Below are positions 62,901 through 64,000 of a stretch of DNA of 64,000 bases, piece after piece. This DNA comes from Apostichopus japonicus (Eukaryota > Echinodermata > Holothuroidea > Aspidochirotida > Stichopodidae). The translations under genes and the position numbers were made by a program. Each line of letters starts with the position of its first letter. Positions within the stretch are counted from its first letter, which is position 1. The notes beneath the pieces were generated by a model that ran no database searches, was not told the origin of the DNA, and was given only the letters and a program-made list of their open reading frames with translations. The stretch lies in the NCBI RefSeq assembly GCF_037975245.1, contig NC_092563.1, positions 25,266,960 through 25,330,959 on the forward strand, given 5' to 3'.

Positions 62901-63597
62901 ACCTGTCAAACATAGAGACAAATCCCTCCATATGGCAGCAGCTAAACACCACCTAACTGACAGTTTATCTCACAGGTCCCCATTTATACACCTGGGTGAA
63001 GAGAGGCAATGGAGATAAAGTGCCTTGCCCAAGGACACAACGTAATGATCTGGCCAGGACTCAAACCTGCAAACCTAATAGATCAAAAGTCCACTGCCTA
63101 ACCACTTGACCACAACGCTCTCGCAATATTGTAATAACTACTGACAACATTAGGCACAAAACAAAAAGAAGAATCGGAGGTGTGCATTGACAAGTAGGCT
63201 TTTCAAACAGTATTCATTTTTCAAGCAGAGCTAATATTCATAAATCATATGAAGCCGTCTGATAATCCGACAGTGATGGTCATTATCATTTGCTACTTTC
63301 AAATGATACAAAATATTACTGTTGATGTAATTAAATACCAACATAGAAAAATGACTTGAGTGACTGGATTCATTAAGTACTTGCTAATTAAACTTCATTT
63401 GTTAACTATACCTAGGAGGGAGGGAGTTTTAGTTGGAAAGAAGTACTTGATAGGTTATTAAAACTAATATAAGCAAAGTCGGAGAGCTGCTTTAAATTAT
63501 CGGTGTCAATATCAAACCAAGAATTGAATACATTTCTTTCCTCTTATCATTTGGTTTAGTCATCCAGTACAAGTTAGGAAAGAAGACTCCAGTCAAG
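50849..63597 (+). CDS. FBXO15: F-box only protein 15, 3' end off window
   Basis: Thirteen in-frame GT-AG exons give 441 residues; vertebrate FBXO15 suggests that roughly 60 more lie beyond 64,000. F-box proteins bind SKP1 and choose substrates for SCF ubiquitin ligases. The F-box is at residues about 75-120 (LPTEVLVSIFKLL, CVCQRWMELAGDNLLWQPLY). Downstream words follow vertebrate FBXO15 in order: KWKTAFMERCI; DPYTTLPANID then NFGVEWNLVF; NTSVTIRWY; LHIIHPGVVIATWK; DIAFVSLCLHKF; YGLHDFQCNVELR; LPWKTDVFKG; ILDMTLFDEFMEPFWCVRHP. The mouse gene is known as an embryonic stem-cell marker; a role here is not implied. The N-terminal 74 residues are Lys/Ser-rich and not conserved. Introns hold two copies of one SINE, a hAT MITE and a Penelope palindrome. 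Confidence 0.9.
51853..51975 (+). CDS. FBXO15: FBXO15 exon 2
   Basis: Acceptor ATTAATAG, donor GTAAGT. Basic linker (KLKPRKAPPKLKLNSLKRF), a possible nuclear signal. Confidence 0.8.
51980..52226 (-). mobile_element. tRNA-headed SINE, copy 1
   Basis: The tRNA-like head on the minus strand (52,226 to 52,162) has an A box TAGCTCAGTGGTTAACGCC and a slightly damaged B box (GAGTTGAGTC). The body has AAGCCGCAAGCTGACTGAAG and the tail is short (ATAC)n. FBXO15 intron 2. Confidence 0.8.
52726..52893. repeat. 21-bp minisatellite, 8 units
   Basis: ATGCAAAATGGTCAAATTGAT; the first two units read AAAGTGG. Units are otherwise identical, so the array is young. Because 21 is a multiple of 3 and the unit lacks stops in most frames, long open frames appear on both strands; these are artefacts. 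It lies 205 bases before the F-box exon. Confidence 0.95.
53099..53203 (+). CDS. FBXO15: FBXO15 exon 3 (F-box)
   Basis: Acceptor ATTTTCCAG, donor GTAAGT. Encodes most of the F-box helix bundle. Confidence 0.92.
53225..53525. repeat. ~45-bp diverged minisatellite
   Basis: About six units built on GGGTGTGACCATGG and GGACTTGTAACCCCT in FBXO15 intron 3, starting about 20 bases after the F-box exon donor. Confidence 0.8.
54204..54314 (+). CDS. FBXO15: FBXO15 exon 4 (F-box end)
   Basis: Acceptor TTCTCAATAG, donor GTATTT. Joins as GDN-LLWQPLYKRF, the expected end of an F-box. Confidence 0.9.
54946..55038 (+). CDS. FBXO15: FBXO15 exon 5
   Basis: Acceptor TTGTTTTCAG, donor GTAAGT. Lys/Arg-rich helix and DPYTTLP word. 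Confidence 0.92.
56437..56646 (+). CDS. FBXO15: FBXO15 exon 6
   Basis: Acceptor CTTTTACAG, donor GTAAGT. Strongly family-like (NFGVEWNLVF, NTSVTIRWY). Confidence 0.93.
56741..57148. mobile_element. 408-bp hAT MITE
   Basis: Ends CAGAGTTGTCCAACCT and, in reverse complement, CAGGGTTGTCCAACCT, with perfect 8-bp duplications ATCTAGCC (56,733-56,740 and 57,149-57,156). Inserted in FBXO15 intron 6 about 90 bases after the exon 6 donor. The end sequence is of the CAGGGTTGKCCAACC kind seen in many animal hAT elements. Confidence 0.92.
57896..58022 (+). CDS. FBXO15: FBXO15 exon 7
   Basis: Acceptor CTAAATATAG, donor GTAGGA, ends in phase 0. Confidence 0.92.
58084..58345 (-). mobile_element. tRNA-headed SINE, copy 2
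   Basis: Head at 58,345-58,278 with A box AGCTCAGTGGTTAATGCC and intact B box GAGTTCGAGTC. Body as copy 1; the tail is a TATG/ATAC microsatellite at 58,084-58,120. FBXO15 intron 7, same orientation as copy 1. Confidence 0.85.
58346..58540. repeat. diverged short tandem repeat
   Basis: Loose repeats of CATAACCAT, CCATTTCCAGCTGGTT and CCATAATTA just after SINE copy 2. Confidence 0.5.
58952..59034 (+). CDS. FBXO15: FBXO15 exon 8
   Basis: Acceptor CACCAACAG, donor GTATGT. Confidence 0.92.
59832..59891. repeat. 11-bp tandem repeat, 5 units
   Basis: ACATTGGGTGG repeated about five times (one unit ATATTGGGTGG) in FBXO15 intron 8, about 70 bases before exon 9. G-rich on the plus strand. Confidence 0.9.
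59963..60018 (+). CDS. FBXO15: FBXO15 exon 9
   Basis: 56-base exon, acceptor TTTTTCACAG, donor GTGAGT; phases fit both sides. Confidence 0.85.
60880..60918 (-). ncRNA. hammerhead ribozyme motif
   Basis: Core CTGAAGA, GAAA and GTC present; stem II has one G-U pair (GGATT). Plausibly still foldable. Confidence 0.6.
60939..60977 (+). ncRNA. hammerhead motif, core damaged
   Basis: Stem I 5' strand GTCT, and GAAA changed to GAAT, removing the A15.1 pair. Probably inactive. Confidence 0.55.
61358..61456 (+). CDS. FBXO15: FBXO15 exon 10
   Basis: Acceptor TTTTCTTCAG, donor GTAAGT. Encodes LHDFQCNVELR, like the vertebrate LHGYQLHVDL. Confidence 0.92.
61734..61849 (+). CDS. FBXO15: FBXO15 exon 11
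   Basis: Acceptor TTTATTTACAG, donor GTAAGT. Encodes LPWKTDVFKG. Confidence 0.92.
62496..62557 (+). CDS. FBXO15: FBXO15 exon 12
   Basis: Acceptor TATATTTCAG, donor GTAAGG. Encodes LDMTLFDEFMEPFWCV. Confidence 0.93.
62806..63122 (-). mobile_element. tRNA-headed SINE of a second family
   Basis: tRNA-like head on the minus strand (63,122-63,054) with A box TGGTCAAGTGGTTAGGCAG and B box GGTTTGAGTCC. The body contains GTCCTTGGGCAAGGCACTTT and CACCCAGGTGTATAAATGG, words shared by SINEs of many marine invertebrates. The (ATT)n tail is at 62,806-62,820. FBXO15 intron 12. Confidence 0.8.
63560..63597 (+). CDS. FBXO15: FBXO15 exon 13, last seen
   Basis: Acceptor TTTGGTTTAG, donor GTGAGT; ends in phase 1, so coding continues past the window. 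No further exon was found in 63,598-64,000. Confidence 0.8.
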
Positions 63598-64000
63598 GTG
63601 AGTTCATATCAAAGATTAATACTGATTTCATTTTAGGCCTTCAGTGAAGGATTAACGTAGCATGTAAGTAATAACGAAATGAAATGAATTTGAAATTATC
63701 CATGTGAAAGATCATAAATGTCCCTGGTCATTGGAGGTGATTTTACTGGTTTTGCTTGGAAAATCTTTATATCATTGGCAGTTTGGATCACAGGTTGTGA
63801 ATGAATCTTTCAAACTTGAATGCGAATGAATCTTCAATCTTGAAGACATCAAAATATGGATTCTTCCAAATATATCACTGTTTGCATTCAATGTAAATCA
63901 CAGCATTTACAATCATGATGGAATTCATGTGTGTTGGTGTGTGTACGTATATGTGACACCTTGCTCATAAAAGTTATCTCACAAAAATAAAAGGGAATGT
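63598..64000. other. FBXO15 intron 13, to window edge
   Basis: No exon recognised; the last FBXO15 exon(s) must lie beyond. Confidence 0.6.

Overview
The window is intron-rich metazoan DNA, not bacterial. Small phase-consistent exons carry GT-AG (and one AT-AC) splice sites, introns are long, and transposon remnants and minisatellites are abundant. Three genes are recognised by reading exons by eye and matching remembered protein families; no database search was run. The repertoire (a TPP1-type shelterin gene, FBXO15, HSBP1, Penelope-like elements with hammerhead motifs, many hAT MITEs, tRNA-headed SINEs) and the frequent TACTGTA and TAGGCCTA words suggest a marine deuterostome, most likely an echinoderm. 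That is inference.

Layout. 1-25,818: no gene that I can support; it holds hAT-type elements (about 1.1-2.2 kb, 9.2 kb, 18.8-20.7 kb), Penelope-like fragments with hammerhead motifs (4.1-5.9 kb), a LINE tail (8.0 kb) and a tRNA-like SINE head (16.5 kb). 25,819-40,774 (+): a 12-exon, 1205-residue homologue of ACD/TPP1, the shelterin subunit that recruits telomerase and binds POT1. Its introns hold 33-, 69- and 22-bp minisatellites, a 1.8-kb hAT element inserted cleanly inside the 69-bp array, and a Penelope inverted repeat. 45,884-48,454 (-): HSBP1, three exons, 74 residues, whose second intron is a U12-type AT-AC intron. 50,849 to beyond the right edge (+): FBXO15, 13 coding exons visible, with the last part off the window.

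ACD and HSBP1 are tail to tail. HSBP1 and FBXO15 are head to head, with about 2.4 kb between their start codons. The three products act in different processes: telomere protection, heat-shock factor and WASH-complex regulation, and SCF ubiquitin ligase substrate choice. They do not form an obvious pathway.

The most interesting points are: a 33-residue repeat in the TPP1 homologue that presents three TQPF motifs of the kind used by MDC1 to bind the RNF8 FHA domain; the AT-AC intron of HSBP1; and paired, inverted hammerhead-ribozyme motifs of a Penelope-like family.
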